DNA of 58,256 nt from Pseudomonadota bacterium (GCA_009926615.1 RFOM01000018.1:1-58256); one strand, 5' to 3'. Positions 44,975 to 54,302 are shown, numbered from the stretch's first letter. Notes: generated from the sequence alone by a model not told the origin. Made by a program: numbers and translations.

Positions 44975-46234
44975 TTAGCCCATTCCGCTGACATTTGCAT
45001 GATGTGACGCCACAGGCTCGAAGCGGGTAGCCATTGTCTTGGCAATATTCATCAGTCCCTGAGCAACCGCCGAATCCGGAAAATCGACACACACCGGCCG
45101 CCTGTTGCGAAGCGATTTCCAGACAACGTCGTCAAAAAGAGAAGAACCAAGATATTCAGCACCGAAACCAAAATACTTTTGACTGATTTGGGTAATCGAT
45201 GAACCGATCTCGGCATCTGCATTTGTTCTGACCTGATTCATGACAATGCCCAGATGCGTCATCTGAATAAGAGACAAAATCTTCTGGCCTATCTCCGGCT
45301 CTTCCGCCGCGAATTTCTGAAGCTGGGTCAGCGGAGGAGTTGCAAACCGCGGATCGCCCAAACTTGCCATCAGCCGCTCGGCTGCTTCTTCCTGATGAAT
45401 GGCTTTCACGATGCTCTGAAGTTTGCGGTAGAGAACGCTCTTGAGAAATACATAAGCATTCTCAATGGACGTCGGCTCCGGAACCACAACCACAATGCCG
45501 GCATGCGAGAATATGAAAAAGTCGAGAGTGTTGACGTGAGTTCCGGCTCCGAGGTCCAAAATCACGTAATCGACATCAAGTCGCTGAAGTCTGCTGATCA
45601 GCCGGATTTTCTGTGATGCCTGCGGCCGAATCTGCTGCCAGAATTCCTGTCCGCCGCCATAAAGAATGAGTCCGGGGACTCCGCCCGATACCGCAACATC
45701 TTCAAGGTTCTCGACCCGACCGCTGACAAAATCGAAGAGACCGACTTTCGGACTCGGGACTCCGAGACACGTGTGAAGATTCGCTGCACCGAAATCGAGG
45801 TCCACAAGTGCCACGCGATAGCCGAGGCGCGTGAGTGAAACGGCAACATTGGCTGAAAGAAAGCTCTTTCCGATGCCTCCTTTGCCGCCGCCGACTGAAA
45901 TAATGCGAGGCCCCGTTTGATTCCTGCCGGCAGGCGCATTCCGGAGCGAGTCATTTTGCTGTCCGTTGTCGCCTTGGCCGGAATCACCGCCAAACGAACC
46001 GCTCTGCCTTCCCGAAGCAAAGCGCGGAGCCGCCGTCGAACGCTCCTCAAAGGCAGGCGCAGCCATTGCAGCTGCCGCTCCGTCTGCCGTTCTGAGACCG
46101 GCTAAATATTCAGATCTCGGCATGCTGGAAATTTCCACAGCCGAGCGCAGTGTCTCAGTATAGGTTTTAGATTGCGCCGCACGGGAATCCCGTGCCGGAC
46201 GCTTGAACATTCCCCTTGAAATTGAAGAAAACAT
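44975..46234 (-). CDS. MinD/FlhG-family P-loop ATPase
   Basis: A 419-residue ATPase of the MinD/ParA class. A disordered N-terminal arm of about 110 residues, rich in Ala and Gln, precedes the deviant Walker A GGGKGGIGKS and the switch VALVDLDFGAANLH. VDYVILDLGAGTH provides the Walker B Asp, and VVVPEPTSIENAYVFLKS is typical of FlhG/MinD-like proteins that position polar structures. There is no obvious amphipathic MinD membrane tail. It is the first gene of an operon with an HTH protein and rluD. The long N-terminal arm could be a partner-binding region; a polarity role is inferred. Confidence 0.85.
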   Translation of the reverse strand: MFSSISRGMFKRPARDSRAAQSKTYTETLRSAVEISSMPRSEYLAGLRTADGAAAAMAAPAFEERSTAAPRFASGRQSGSFGGDSGQGDNGQQNDSLRNAPAGRNQTGPRIISVGGGKGGIGKSFLSANVAVSLTRLGYRVALVDLDFGAANLHTCLGVPSPKVGLFDFVSGRVENLEDVAVSGGVPGLILYGGGQEFWQQIRPQASQKIRLISRLQRLDVDYVILDLGAGTHVNTLDFFIFSHAGIVVVVPEPTSIENAYVFLKSVLYRKLQSIVKAIHQEEAAERLMASLGDPRFATPPLTQLQKFAAEEPEIGQKILSLIQMTHLGIVMNQVRTNADAEIGSSITQISQKYFGFGAEYLGSSLFDDVVWKSLRNRRPVCVDFPDSAVAQGLMNIAKTMATRFEPVASHHANVSGMG

Positions 46235-46392
46235 TCCTCAACTCCCATCTGCCGATTGAATGTTGAACAAATCAAGCCAGTCGCTACACCCGATGTTATC
46301 AGCCTTCTTCGGGGTCATCCCCGAATCTGCAGCTTTTTTGGCTCGGTGACATTTTCCCAACAGCACAAAGATCAAATCATGCAGGCGCACGT

Positions 46393-47412
46393 TCAGCGCG
46401 TGCCTCCCTTCTCAAGATTGACAAGGTTCGATCTCGTAATCCGCGCCTCGCTGACAAACCTCGGGTTATCTTTGGCAAGCAACAGAAAACGCTTGTAGAA
46501 ATAGGTGGCCTTACTTTTATCCAAAGGCTCGTAAAGCTGACCGAGCAAAAAGTAAGCTTCCTCAACTGCAGGGTCAGCCTTGATCGCCCGCTCAAGCCTC
46601 GATGTTGCGCGCGCCCGCTGCTTGCCTTTGACATCGCACTTTGCGGCACCGATGAGTGCCGGAGCCAGAAAAGGCCTTGATTTCAGAATTTCTACGTAAA
46701 GCGGTTCCGCCTTCGGACAATTGTCGGAACCCACGTAGGCCTCGGCGAGAGCGCTCATCAGCAAGGTCCGCTCTGTCTCGGCGCTGATTTTGTCTTTGCT
46801 CTGAACCGAAAACTTGGACTTTTCAACACTCGAAAGCAAAACCTGAACTTCCTCAAATTTTCTCTGCTTGTTCAGAACGCTCGCGAAAATCAGCTTAATC
46901 TGCAGGTCGTCGGGGTTTGCGCGATGCAGCCGCTGCGAAATGGCAAAAGAACGCTCAAGCTGACCGAGCCGGAAATGTGTCCATGCCAGAGCCTTTTGTA
47001 CGCGAAGATCTTTGGGGCTAATCTTGGCTGCTTTCGCGTATTCGGCAAGAGCCGATCTGAAGTCTCCCGAACCGCGCGATGCCTCACCGAGAAAGTAAAA
47101 AACTTCAACATCGGTTTTATAATCTTCCTGCACAGTGGCAAGAGTTTTGTGCGCCCGCTTGTAGTCGCCAACCTTGACAAGAACGATCCCAAGATTGCGC
47201 TTGGCTGTTGAGTTTTCGGGGTCTGCTTTGAGCGCTGCTTCGTACTGTGTGGCTGCGCCCGAATAATCGGCGCGAAGTGCCGCAGCATTGCCCTCAATAA
47301 TGTAGCGGGTTGTCACCTGCGCAAGATTTGTTGTTGCGCAAGAAACAAGAAGACCTGCGAATGCAGCCAGAACTGCAAATCTGAATCGGCCGGACCTACG
47401 CACGATTGTCAT
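46393..47412 (-). CDS. TPR-repeat lipoprotein
   Basis: A 339-residue lipoprotein: signal ending GLLVSC with Cys about 25. The body consists of about seven TPR repeats, for example ALRADYSGAATQYEAALKADPENSTAKRNLGIVLV and IKADPAVEEAYFLLGQLYEPLDK. Such proteins often assist pili, secretion or wall machines. ATG 47412 lies 17 bp inside the end of rsmD with GGGAG upstream, so it is co-translated with rsmD. An earlier in-frame start at 47481 would lie deep in rsmD and is rejected. Function beyond scaffolding is unknown. Confidence 0.82.
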   Translation of the reverse strand: MTIVRRSGRFRFAVLAAFAGLLVSCATTNLAQVTTRYIIEGNAAALRADYSGAATQYEAALKADPENSTAKRNLGIVLVKVGDYKRAHKTLATVQEDYKTDVEVFYFLGEASRGSGDFRSALAEYAKAAKISPKDLRVQKALAWTHFRLGQLERSFAISQRLHRANPDDLQIKLIFASVLNKQRKFEEVQVLLSSVEKSKFSVQSKDKISAETERTLLMSALAEAYVGSDNCPKAEPLYVEILKSRPFLAPALIGAAKCDVKGKQRARATSRLERAIKADPAVEEAYFLLGQLYEPLDKSKATYFYKRFLLLAKDNPRFVSEARITRSNLVNLEKGGTR

Positions 47413-48001
47413 CACTGCTACTCCCTGTATCAGCCAAACGCCAAAATTGAAGCTGTGCGATTCCGTACCGCCGCTCATCAACGAGCGACCAGAGTGCCAA
47501 ATCAGGAGGAATCAAAATCCGATCGGACTTCATTTCCAAAACGACCAGACAATCACGTGCACAGCGACCCGATGAAGCCAAAGCTCCCAGTGCTTCATCA
47601 TACCAAGCCGAGTGGTAAGGAGGATCTGCCAACACCAGCGACACCTGCGGGGCAGAATTTGCAGCACCTGATGTCCGGTTCTGCAAAAAAGTTTCCACGT
47701 TTCCGACGACAAGAGTGTAAGTGTCCGGATGAATTCCAAGCGTTTTCAGATTTTCACCAATAACTTTGCACGCCGCGGCCGACTGCTCGACAAAGGTCAC
47801 GTGTCCGGCCCCCCGACTGAGCGCCTCAATGCCAAGAGCTCCACTCCCTGCAAACAAATCCCAGACAATTGCACCGTCGATTTCAGGTGCTAACATATTG
47901 AAGAGACTCTCCCTCACCCGATCGGCCGTAGGGCGGGTGACATCGGTTCCTGCAAGAGTTTTGAGGAGACGACGCTTGTATTTTCCTGCAATGACGCGCA
48001 C
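47396..48001 (-). CDS. rsmD: 16S rRNA (guanine966-N2)-methyltransferase
   Basis: A 201-residue RsmD-type methyltransferase. It has VRVIAGKYKRRLLKTL and RPTADRVRESLFNML at the start, SAM motif WDLFAGSGALGIEALSRGA, and catalytic LVLADPPYHS (motif IV D/NPPY). I choose GTG 48001, with AAAGGA 8 nt upstream, because homology starts there; an open frame to 48049 would run into the divergent gene. It modifies a guanine in the 30S P-site region. It is the first gene of a short operon with the TPR lipoprotein. The opposite gene starts 39 bp away. Confidence 0.93.
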   Translation of the reverse strand: MRVIAGKYKRRLLKTLAGTDVTRPTADRVRESLFNMLAPEIDGAIVWDLFAGSGALGIEALSRGAGHVTFVEQSAAACKVIGENLKTLGIHPDTYTLVVGNVETFLQNRTSGAANSAPQVSLVLADPPYHSAWYDEALGALASSGRCARDCLVVLEMKSDRILIPPDLALWSLVDERRYGIAQLQFWRLADTGSSSDDNRA

Positions 48002-48039
48002 GTGTATTTTCCTTTGTCCAGACAGAGCCCAGCAATAAT

Positions 48040-49770
48040 ATGAACACACCCGAAGCGGCTTCGTCTACACTGCAAAAAGTTAAAATCAACCCGCACGTCG
48101 AGCCGCACGGCAACTATTCAATCGAGTGGTCGTATCACTTTCCGATGAGCTCCGGACAACGCATCGAAAGTGAATTTGAACTCATTTTTCCCAACGACAA
48201 GGTTCCCGGCGCGGCGCGCGATGCACTTTCGACTGCAAACCTTTCAACAACCCGACTGAGTTTTGCCGACAGTGCGGCAACGGTGAGATTCCAGTCTCTC
48301 ATCTTTCACCGCGATACCCTGTGGATGCTCGGAGTGCTCGGCAAAGACTCGCATCATGACGAAAGTCTCGAAACAGATGCTGTGCCGCGTGCCAGAAAGT
48401 TCTTTCTGCACAAAGCAAAAGACTACTGGAGTGATGCATTTTTGCCACGCCTCGGCATCATCTTTCAGTCGGACCTCAAGCGGTGCCGATCTCAAATCAA
48501 AAGAATCCTTCTCAGCAGTGACGTAGAAAAAGGAACTGACTGGAACCATTATTTTCATGCCAAGCGGGAATTGCTCAGCAGCCTGAGAGCCGCATTCAGA
48601 ATCGTGGCATCGCATCATATGTGGGACGCTCTCTGCGCCAAAGAACACGAAGACATCAAAAAAATGTCCCGCGAGGAAAGAAAAAAGGCCAATCACGAAG
48701 ATTTCACGTTCCCGCTGGCAGACCTTGCCGAATTCGTTCTGATGCTGGCCACTCAAACAATCGGTGAACTTCAGAGCCTGTTCAAAGACACCTATGAAGC
48801 TTACGAAAGTCATTTTGCAGTGATCCGTTCAGGCAGTATCAGCGCGAAAACCGACCTCGATCCGGCCATCGAGCGCACAAAATCAAATGTAAACAGAGTG
48901 GTCAAAGAGCAGAATTGGCTTTCTGAGTGGGCGCGAATCGTCAGTGAGTGGCGATTGCTGTGCAAACTTCCGTCACTTGCCGACGTTGTTTCGGACCCCC
49001 AGATGGCTGCCGACTACTTCGAAAGGCTGCGCGAACTCAAAAGGCTGCACTACCATTTTTGGGATCTCAAAACCGATCTTGTTCCAAACGACAAACGTCT
49101 TGATTTCTGGATCGGTGCCATTCCCGCGGCAATCTCGGCGGCCGTTGCCTTCCTTGGAATTGCGCTTTGGATTCGCTACTACGGCCTTGAAGCAACCAGT
49201 TTGCAGGAAAGCGGAATTGTTGCGGTGGCCATCCTTCTCGCCGGCAACGTGATTGTCTACGTTCTCAAAGATCGTCTGAAAGAATGGCTGAGGGACTGGC
49301 TCCGCAACCGTCTCAGTTTCTATTCAGGCAAATGGATCGGCAAATGTTATCAGGTGGTGAAGGACAACAACCTGAAAACCTCGCACCGTATCGACGTTGC
49401 CGAGGTCGAACGGGAAACGCGCTGGGACAGGGAAAAAGCAGGTTTGGCCTTCAAAGTGTGGGAATCCTTTCAGATCGCACCGCAAGCCAGTGAAACTGCC
49501 GCGCGGATCATGAAGCAAACATGGCGGCTTCCCCTTGATGAAATCCTCCACAGCATGGACGACAGCCGTCACCTGCTGAAACTGCCCTCGCTCGACGGAA
49601 ACCCGCGCGAAGTCATGGTCAAGAAAAGGGCGATTTTTAATTTCCGGTTTGTCGTCAGGGTTTACGACTGGCAAAATCGCGAAATGACGCTGCAGGACTC
49701 TGCGCAGCAAAGCGGACGGATTTTGTCTTCCGGTGACAAAATTATTTCGGTTGATTCTCACAATTTCTGA
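48040..49770 (+). CDS. Two-helix membrane protein of unrecognised family
   Basis: A 576-residue protein I cannot assign. The first 350 residues are soluble, with a beta-rich opening (EWSYHFPMSSGQRIESEFELIFP) and then a helical, charged region. Two adjacent membrane helices lie at about residues 355-380 and 392-412, separated by a short polar loop. A cytoplasmic tail of about 160 residues starts with a highly basic amphipathic stretch (LKEWLRDWLRNRLSF). Both ends are probably cytosolic. Start ATG is 39 bp from rsmD, divergent, and the 3' end overlaps the convergent aminotransferase gene by 29 bp. No catalytic motif is seen. Confidence 0.75.
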   Translation: MNTPEAASSTLQKVKINPHVEPHGNYSIEWSYHFPMSSGQRIESEFELIFPNDKVPGAARDALSTANLSTTRLSFADSAATVRFQSLIFHRDTLWMLGVLGKDSHHDESLETDAVPRARKFFLHKAKDYWSDAFLPRLGIIFQSDLKRCRSQIKRILLSSDVEKGTDWNHYFHAKRELLSSLRAAFRIVASHHMWDALCAKEHEDIKKMSREERKKANHEDFTFPLADLAEFVLMLATQTIGELQSLFKDTYEAYESHFAVIRSGSISAKTDLDPAIERTKSNVNRVVKEQNWLSEWARIVSEWRLLCKLPSLADVVSDPQMAADYFERLRELKRLHYHFWDLKTDLVPNDKRLDFWIGAIPAAISAAVAFLGIALWIRYYGLEATSLQESGIVAVAILLAGNVIVYVLKDRLKEWLRDWLRNRLSFYSGKWIGKCYQVVKDNNLKTSHRIDVAEVERETRWDREKAGLAFKVWESFQIAPQASETAARIMKQTWRLPLDEILHSMDDSRHLLKLPSLDGNPREVMVKKRAIFNFRFVVRVYDWQNREMTLQDSAQQSGRILSSGDKIISVDSHNF

Positions 49771-50680
49771 GCTGTTCGCTATACAGCGCCTGACTCCAGA
49801 GCTCAAATATTTCGCGGGTCGACTGCACGTCGAATTCAAAATCATCAATTTTGCAGACCGGCACAAGCCCGCGCACCGACGACACCAGCGCGCACGCCAG
49901 AACGTCGCTGTACTCACCAACCTTGAGAGCCTGCCAGCGGATTTCGTGCCCGACGGCAGCGAGAGCATTTTGCAGACATAAAAGAGTTGTTCCCGGCAGC
50001 ACGTTATTCTCCTGCGGCGCCGAGCACAGCATTTTGTCTCTCTTGCTCATCCAGACAAAACTTGCCGTCGTAGATTCGGAAATCTCGCCGTTCGGGTTGA
50101 CCAGCAGTGCATCATCAAACCCTTCAATGAAGGCGTCGTCCAGACACATCAAATTCCAAAGGTAAGAACAGCTCTTGATGTCAACCAACTCTTTTGAACG
50201 CGCATCGGGACAAATTTTGAGAGCGTAACCCCGCTTGCGAATTTCATCATTGAGTTCGGTTGCGGCCCTGCAAATGACAACCACGCGTGAAGGACTCAAC
50301 GCTCCGGCATCATCGCGCCGCGGCTGCAGAGAAAAACTGTCGCCGCCCGTGAGTATCAGCTTAATCGACAATTTCTTTGCATTTGCATTCGGATTGATCT
50401 CATAAAAATGAGCGATTGACGATGTAATCGCTCCGTGAAGAACATCTTCCGGTGCGCAGGCAAGACGCGCTCTGAGCGCACCGGCACGCAGTCTCGCCAG
50501 ATGTTCGCCCCAAAGCACGAGTCCCTTGTCGATTGCAAGAAGCGTCTCGAAGATCGCGTGGCCAAAGAGAAAGCCCCTGTCCGAAACAGGAATCAGCGCC
50601 TCTTCGAGCGAGCTCAATTTTCCGTCCAGCCAAACACTACCCTTCAACACGGCGCCTCCGACTTGCCAACCTTTTGACAC
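49742..50680 (-). CDS. Class IV PLP-dependent aminotransferase
   Basis: A 312-residue class IV aminotransferase of the branched-chain/aminodeoxychorismate lyase/D-amino acid type. The opening SVWLDGKLSSLEEALIPVSDRGFLFGHAIFETLLA carries the family's DRG-GxxxFET motif. The PLP Lys is in DIKSCSYLWNLM and the phosphate-binding loop is ESTTASFVW. Which of the three activities it has cannot be decided. The start is uncertain: GTG 50680 gives 312 residues, but GTG 50650 just after a GGAGG would fit better and give about 302. It is convergent with the membrane protein gene. Confidence 0.85.
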   Translation of the reverse strand: MSKGWQVGGAVLKGSVWLDGKLSSLEEALIPVSDRGFLFGHAIFETLLAIDKGLVLWGEHLARLRAGALRARLACAPEDVLHGAITSSIAHFYEINPNANAKKLSIKLILTGGDSFSLQPRRDDAGALSPSRVVVICRAATELNDEIRKRGYALKICPDARSKELVDIKSCSYLWNLMCLDDAFIEGFDDALLVNPNGEISESTTASFVWMSKRDKMLCSAPQENNVLPGTTLLCLQNALAAVGHEIRWQALKVGEYSDVLACALVSSVRGLVPVCKIDDFEFDVQSTREIFELWSQALYSEQLRNCENQPK

Positions 50681-50769
50681 CCGCAGCCATACCCTAAAAC
50701 AACTGCTGCATCCCTTTAATTCATCTATGATGGCATCAGGACAGAATCATCCCGCAAGAGGCAGCTAAA

Positions 50770-52494
50770 ATGCAACATCACTTCCGTCAGAAGGCAGCGA
50801 TTGTCATTTCCACAGGATTCGTATTTGCATCATTCGCAGGCTGCAAACCGAGAACATTCAATTCCACTCCCGCACCTGACCTCAAATCCGCGGATCTGAT
50901 TTCCTTCAACGCGGCCGAACCCAAATGTGATGTCATCATTGCAGGAGGCTCAACCGCAGCCTTGGCGGCAGCCCTCGCATCGGCAAGAGAACAGCGCCTG
51001 ACGTGCCTTATAGAACCCACCGACTGGCCCGGAGGGCAAATGACCTCCTCGGGTGTGAGTGCGATCGATTTTTCTCATATTTCGGCCAACGGACTTCAAA
51101 TCGGCAAAGAAAGCCAGCGACCGGAGAATCTGGAAACAACGTTCTACAAGTGGATGCAGGCACTGAACGGCAATCCGGGTGCCTGCTGGGTCTCGGACAA
51201 ATGTTACGAGCCATCCCCGTTTGTCGAAAAACAGATTAAGCCTGCAATTGCCGCCGAACCTTTCCTGAAGGTTTTTTTGAATACCGTGATCAAGTCGGCC
51301 GAGACCAAGGATCGGCAAATCGTTGCGCTGAAAGCCGTCCAGCGCACTGCCGTGGGCGGAACCGGTTACGAGCGGTATTTTTCTGAAGATATTGCCGACT
51401 GGTACTCAACGGCCAACAGTCCGAATTTTACAAAAAACATACTGACGTTCACGGGACGTAACGGACAAATGCCAATCTTCATCGATGCCACTGAATTCGG
51501 AGACCTTCTTGTACTTTCGGGTTCTTCATGGCTGCAGGGCACTGAAGATGCGGACGGCAGTCTTAAAAGTAACGATACATGCGGTCAGGCGACGGTTTAT
51601 CCGCTGGCTGCCGTACTCAACTCACAGCCCGTGCCGGAAGGTCCCAACCCCTTTCCGGTGGCACATCCTGAATTCTATAATTTCCGGACAACTTCACGAC
51701 TGTTTACATGGTCTGAAATTTGGAATTACCGCCGGCTGAAAGGACTCGCCGGCACAGGGCCGACCGCCGGTGACATTTCGATGCAGAACTGGAACCCCGG
51801 CAACGACTATCCGCACGGCTACCTGTTTCTGAGCAAACAGGAAACGCTCAACCAGAAGACGGACTGGGCCGGCGGCGTGAGCATCAAGACACTGCGTGAA
51901 GCGGAACGTCACGCAATCGGCTGGTATTACTATTTCAAATCCAAAGCTCCTGCGGAATTCTCCGGCCGCATTGCGCGCGCGTGGAACGTTTTCGGAACAG
52001 GAACCAGCCTGAGCAAAATGCCTTATCTGCGGGACACACGCAGAAGTATAGGAATAAATGATTTCGTTCTGACTTTTGATGATCTGACGGCATCAAATCC
52101 AAAAGACGTGACGGGCGAGCAATTCCCCGACAGAGTGGGCATCGGTTCCTATGTTGCCGACTTTCACGGGCTGCTCACATGCAAGCTGCCTGCCTACATG
52201 AACCGCAGCAATACATTGCCGTTCTTCATTCCCTTCAGAGCGCTCACCAACAAAAGCTTTGACAATATGCTGGTCGCCGGCAAAACCATGGCTCAGTCGT
52301 TCCATGCCAATGCTGCAACGCGGCTTCATCCCATTGAATGGCACTCTGGAATTGCCGCCGGAGTTGCTGCTGCTCACATGTTCCAATATCAAATCGGCTC
52401 GAAACTGGCGCTCGACAACATCAAAGACATTCAGACACGAATTGCAAAACATCAGCCAATCAACTGGACTCTCGGCACACGGGTATTTCCATGA
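50770..52494 (+). CDS. FAD-dependent oxidoreductase lipoprotein
   Basis: A 574-residue predicted lipoprotein (signal ending SFAGC, Cys about 28) with an FAD-binding Rossmann start VIIAGGSTAALAAALASAREQRLTCLIEPTDWPGGQMTSSG. That motif and the late region NMLVAGKTMAQSFHANAATRLHPIEWHSGIAAGVAA match the FAD_oxidored (PF12831) family. Substrates of the family are unknown. A lipid-anchored flavoprotein of this family is unusual since the FAD would have to be held outside the cytoplasm. Its stop overlaps the next gene's start (ATGA), coupling it to a response regulator. Confidence 0.8.
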   Translation: MQHHFRQKAAIVISTGFVFASFAGCKPRTFNSTPAPDLKSADLISFNAAEPKCDVIIAGGSTAALAAALASAREQRLTCLIEPTDWPGGQMTSSGVSAIDFSHISANGLQIGKESQRPENLETTFYKWMQALNGNPGACWVSDKCYEPSPFVEKQIKPAIAAEPFLKVFLNTVIKSAETKDRQIVALKAVQRTAVGGTGYERYFSEDIADWYSTANSPNFTKNILTFTGRNGQMPIFIDATEFGDLLVLSGSSWLQGTEDADGSLKSNDTCGQATVYPLAAVLNSQPVPEGPNPFPVAHPEFYNFRTTSRLFTWSEIWNYRRLKGLAGTGPTAGDISMQNWNPGNDYPHGYLFLSKQETLNQKTDWAGGVSIKTLREAERHAIGWYYYFKSKAPAEFSGRIARAWNVFGTGTSLSKMPYLRDTRRSIGINDFVLTFDDLTASNPKDVTGEQFPDRVGIGSYVADFHGLLTCKLPAYMNRSNTLPFFIPFRALTNKSFDNMLVAGKTMAQSFHANAATRLHPIEWHSGIAAGVAAAHMFQYQIGSKLALDNIKDIQTRIAKHQPINWTLGTRVFP

Positions 52495-52880
52495 ACGCAG
52501 CAGAAAACTCAGGATCCGAAAATCAGAGGCTGCTGATTGTTGACGACGAAGTTGAACTCAGAAGCCTGCTGGCAATGAAATTCACCAAATCAGGTTTTGC
52601 GGTGGACCTTGCTGCAAACGGCACAGAAGCCATCGAGTTTATCAATACGTCAACCTATTCGGCGATTTTGTGCGACCTGAATTTAAGTGAGACACTCAAA
52701 GGCGGCGATCTTCACAAAATCATTCTCGCCAAAAGAATGAGTTCTAAATTCATTGCCATCACCGGCTATGCTCAGGATTCGCCGGAAGTAAAAGCTGCCC
52801 GTGCCGAAGGAATGAAATACGTATTTTCCAAACCCCTTCAGATGAAGGCCATTCTCAGTCTCATTCAAGACTCAAATTGA
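52491..52880 (+). CDS. Single-domain response regulator
   Basis: A 129-residue receiver-only protein. The acidic pair DD is in LLIVDDEVELR, the phosphoacceptor Asp in AILCDLNLSE (about residue 61), Thr in FIAITGYA and Lys in YVFSKPLQ. There is no output domain, so it would act as a phosphorelay or protein-binding switch. ATG 52491 overlaps the oxidoreductase stop. No histidine kinase is nearby. The end overlaps the convergent cobT gene by 9 bp. Confidence 0.9.
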   Translation: MNAAENSGSENQRLLIVDDEVELRSLLAMKFTKSGFAVDLAANGTEAIEFINTSTYSAILCDLNLSETLKGGDLHKIILAKRMSSKFIAITGYAQDSPEVKAARAEGMKYVFSKPLQMKAILSLIQDSN

Positions 52881-54005
52881 AGAAACGCCGGCTGCTTCAA
52901 ACGTTGCCATCGACCGCAACAGCGCATCGGCATCCTGCAGCAGACCCGCTGCCAAAGCAGCACCGCTGCCTTCACCCAGCCGCAATCCCAGCCTGAGCAG
53001 CGGCTGCAGCCGCAGGTCGTTGAGCAACACGGAATGCGCCGGTTCGGCGCTCTCGTGACTGGCCATCATCCACTGTGCAAAAGTTTTGTCGGCATAGGCG
53101 AACGGAGCAACAGCAGAGGTCACAATCAATCCGTCAAGCAAAACGGGTTTCCCGCGTTCGGCAGCACGCCACGCAGCTCCGGCCAGCGCACAGAGTTCGG
53201 CTCCGCCGAGCTCCTGCATCAAAGCATGAGACCATTGCAAACTGAATTTGGGCAGCTTGTCCAACACAGGCAGGGCGCGGCTGACAGCCTCTGCAATAAT
53301 CTTTCTTTTGCGGCCTAATCCCAAGTCGTCAACACCCGTTCCGCGACCGGCACACACCTCAACCGAGTGCCCCGTCATCACCGCTGCAAGTGCAGATGCA
53401 GGAGTCGTATTGCCGATCCCCATTTCTCCAAGTGCAATCACATCGCAGGAATGTTTGGCAAGAAGCAGGTCAACGCAATCAGCACCCGCTTTCCAGCAAT
53501 GTCCGTAGGCATCTTCAGTCAGCGCACTCATGCGTGAAATATCCCGCGCACCGGATGCAAATTCTCCGTCCGGAAAAGCCTTGTCGAGATTTGCCCGAAC
53601 CAGCTGAATATTATCCGCAGAACGCACGGCCATTATTTCTTCAAATCCGCGCGCAACGCCAACATCACAGACAATCAGCGGCGAACCGCGGCGGGCTGTG
53701 AGCTGGCTGATTGCCGCACCGCCCGAAGCGATGTTGGCCACCATCTGCGGTGTCACCTCTGCAGGGTAAGCGCTGACTCCGTGTTGTCTTGCAACCGCGT
53801 GGTCTCCTGCAAAAAGTAAAAAACCAACACTCAACGGTGACGAATCGCCGTCAACCCGCTGCGCATTTATCTTCAACGCAGGGAGCAACAATGCATCCAG
53901 CGCTCCTGCCGGCATTGTCAGTTGGGTGTAGCGCCGAAAAAGCGGCGAACTTTCGGTTGATGCCGGCGAACGAAGCATGTTGCCGTGCTGCGGAATTGAA
54001 TTCAT
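52872..54005 (-). CDS. cobT: Nicotinate-nucleotide:dimethylbenzimidazole phosphoribosyltransferase
   Basis: A 377-residue CobT/CobU-type enzyme that makes alpha-ribazole phosphate for the lower ligand of cobalamin. Diagnostic are the LLFAGDHAVARQHGVSAYPAEVT region with the catalytic-area motif, GEMGIGNTTPASALAAVMTG, the stretch GLGRKRKIIAEAVSR and, near the C-terminus, LRLGEGSGAALA. It follows the [2Fe-2S] protein gene with a 3-bp gap in one operon. Other cobalamin genes are absent here, so it may serve salvage. A family of CobT-like enzymes with other substrates exists, so 5,6-dimethylbenzimidazole is presumed. Confidence 0.92.
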   Translation of the reverse strand: MNSIPQHGNMLRSPASTESSPLFRRYTQLTMPAGALDALLLPALKINAQRVDGDSSPLSVGFLLFAGDHAVARQHGVSAYPAEVTPQMVANIASGGAAISQLTARRGSPLIVCDVGVARGFEEIMAVRSADNIQLVRANLDKAFPDGEFASGARDISRMSALTEDAYGHCWKAGADCVDLLLAKHSCDVIALGEMGIGNTTPASALAAVMTGHSVEVCAGRGTGVDDLGLGRKRKIIAEAVSRALPVLDKLPKFSLQWSHALMQELGGAELCALAGAAWRAAERGKPVLLDGLIVTSAVAPFAYADKTFAQWMMASHESAEPAHSVLLNDLRLQPLLRLGLRLGEGSGAALAAGLLQDADALLRSMATFEAAGVSSI

Positions 54006-54008
54006 GCG

Positions 54009-54302
54009 TTACTTGTTTCCCATTGGCGCAAGATGCTGCTCAAAAATGGCCTGAGCCCCGTCGGCAGGAACGTTTCTGTGCCACACGGCATCCGGATAAA
54101 CGACCACAGCTGTTCCGAAAGCACATTGACCGAGGCATCCCGCCTTGTTGATGCGCACTTTTTTACCAAGGCCCGCGTCGGCAGCGAGTTTTTTCAGCTC
54201 TGCGGTCAAACCCTGAGCACCCTTGGAAAAACAACAGCCTCGCGGATCACCTTCGGGACGCTGATTTTCGCAGACAAATATGTGTTTTTCGTAAAGACTC
54301 AT
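54009..54302 (-). CDS. Thioredoxin-like [2Fe-2S] ferredoxin
   Basis: A 97-residue protein of the thioredoxin-fold [2Fe-2S] family (NuoE-like). Cluster-ligand candidates are Cys11, Cys23/Cys24, Cys56 and Cys60, in HIFVCENQ, RGCCFSKG and AGCLGQCAFG. ATG 54302 has AAAGGGAG upstream; a longer open frame to 54356 is rejected because the homologous start is MSLYEKHIFVC. It is the first gene of an operon with cobT. It could supply electrons for cobalt reduction in cobamide salvage, but that is inference from position. Confidence 0.88.
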   Translation of the reverse strand: MSLYEKHIFVCENQRPEGDPRGCCFSKGAQGLTAELKKLAADAGLGKKVRINKAGCLGQCAFGTAVVVYPDAVWHRNVPADGAQAIFEQHLAPMGNK

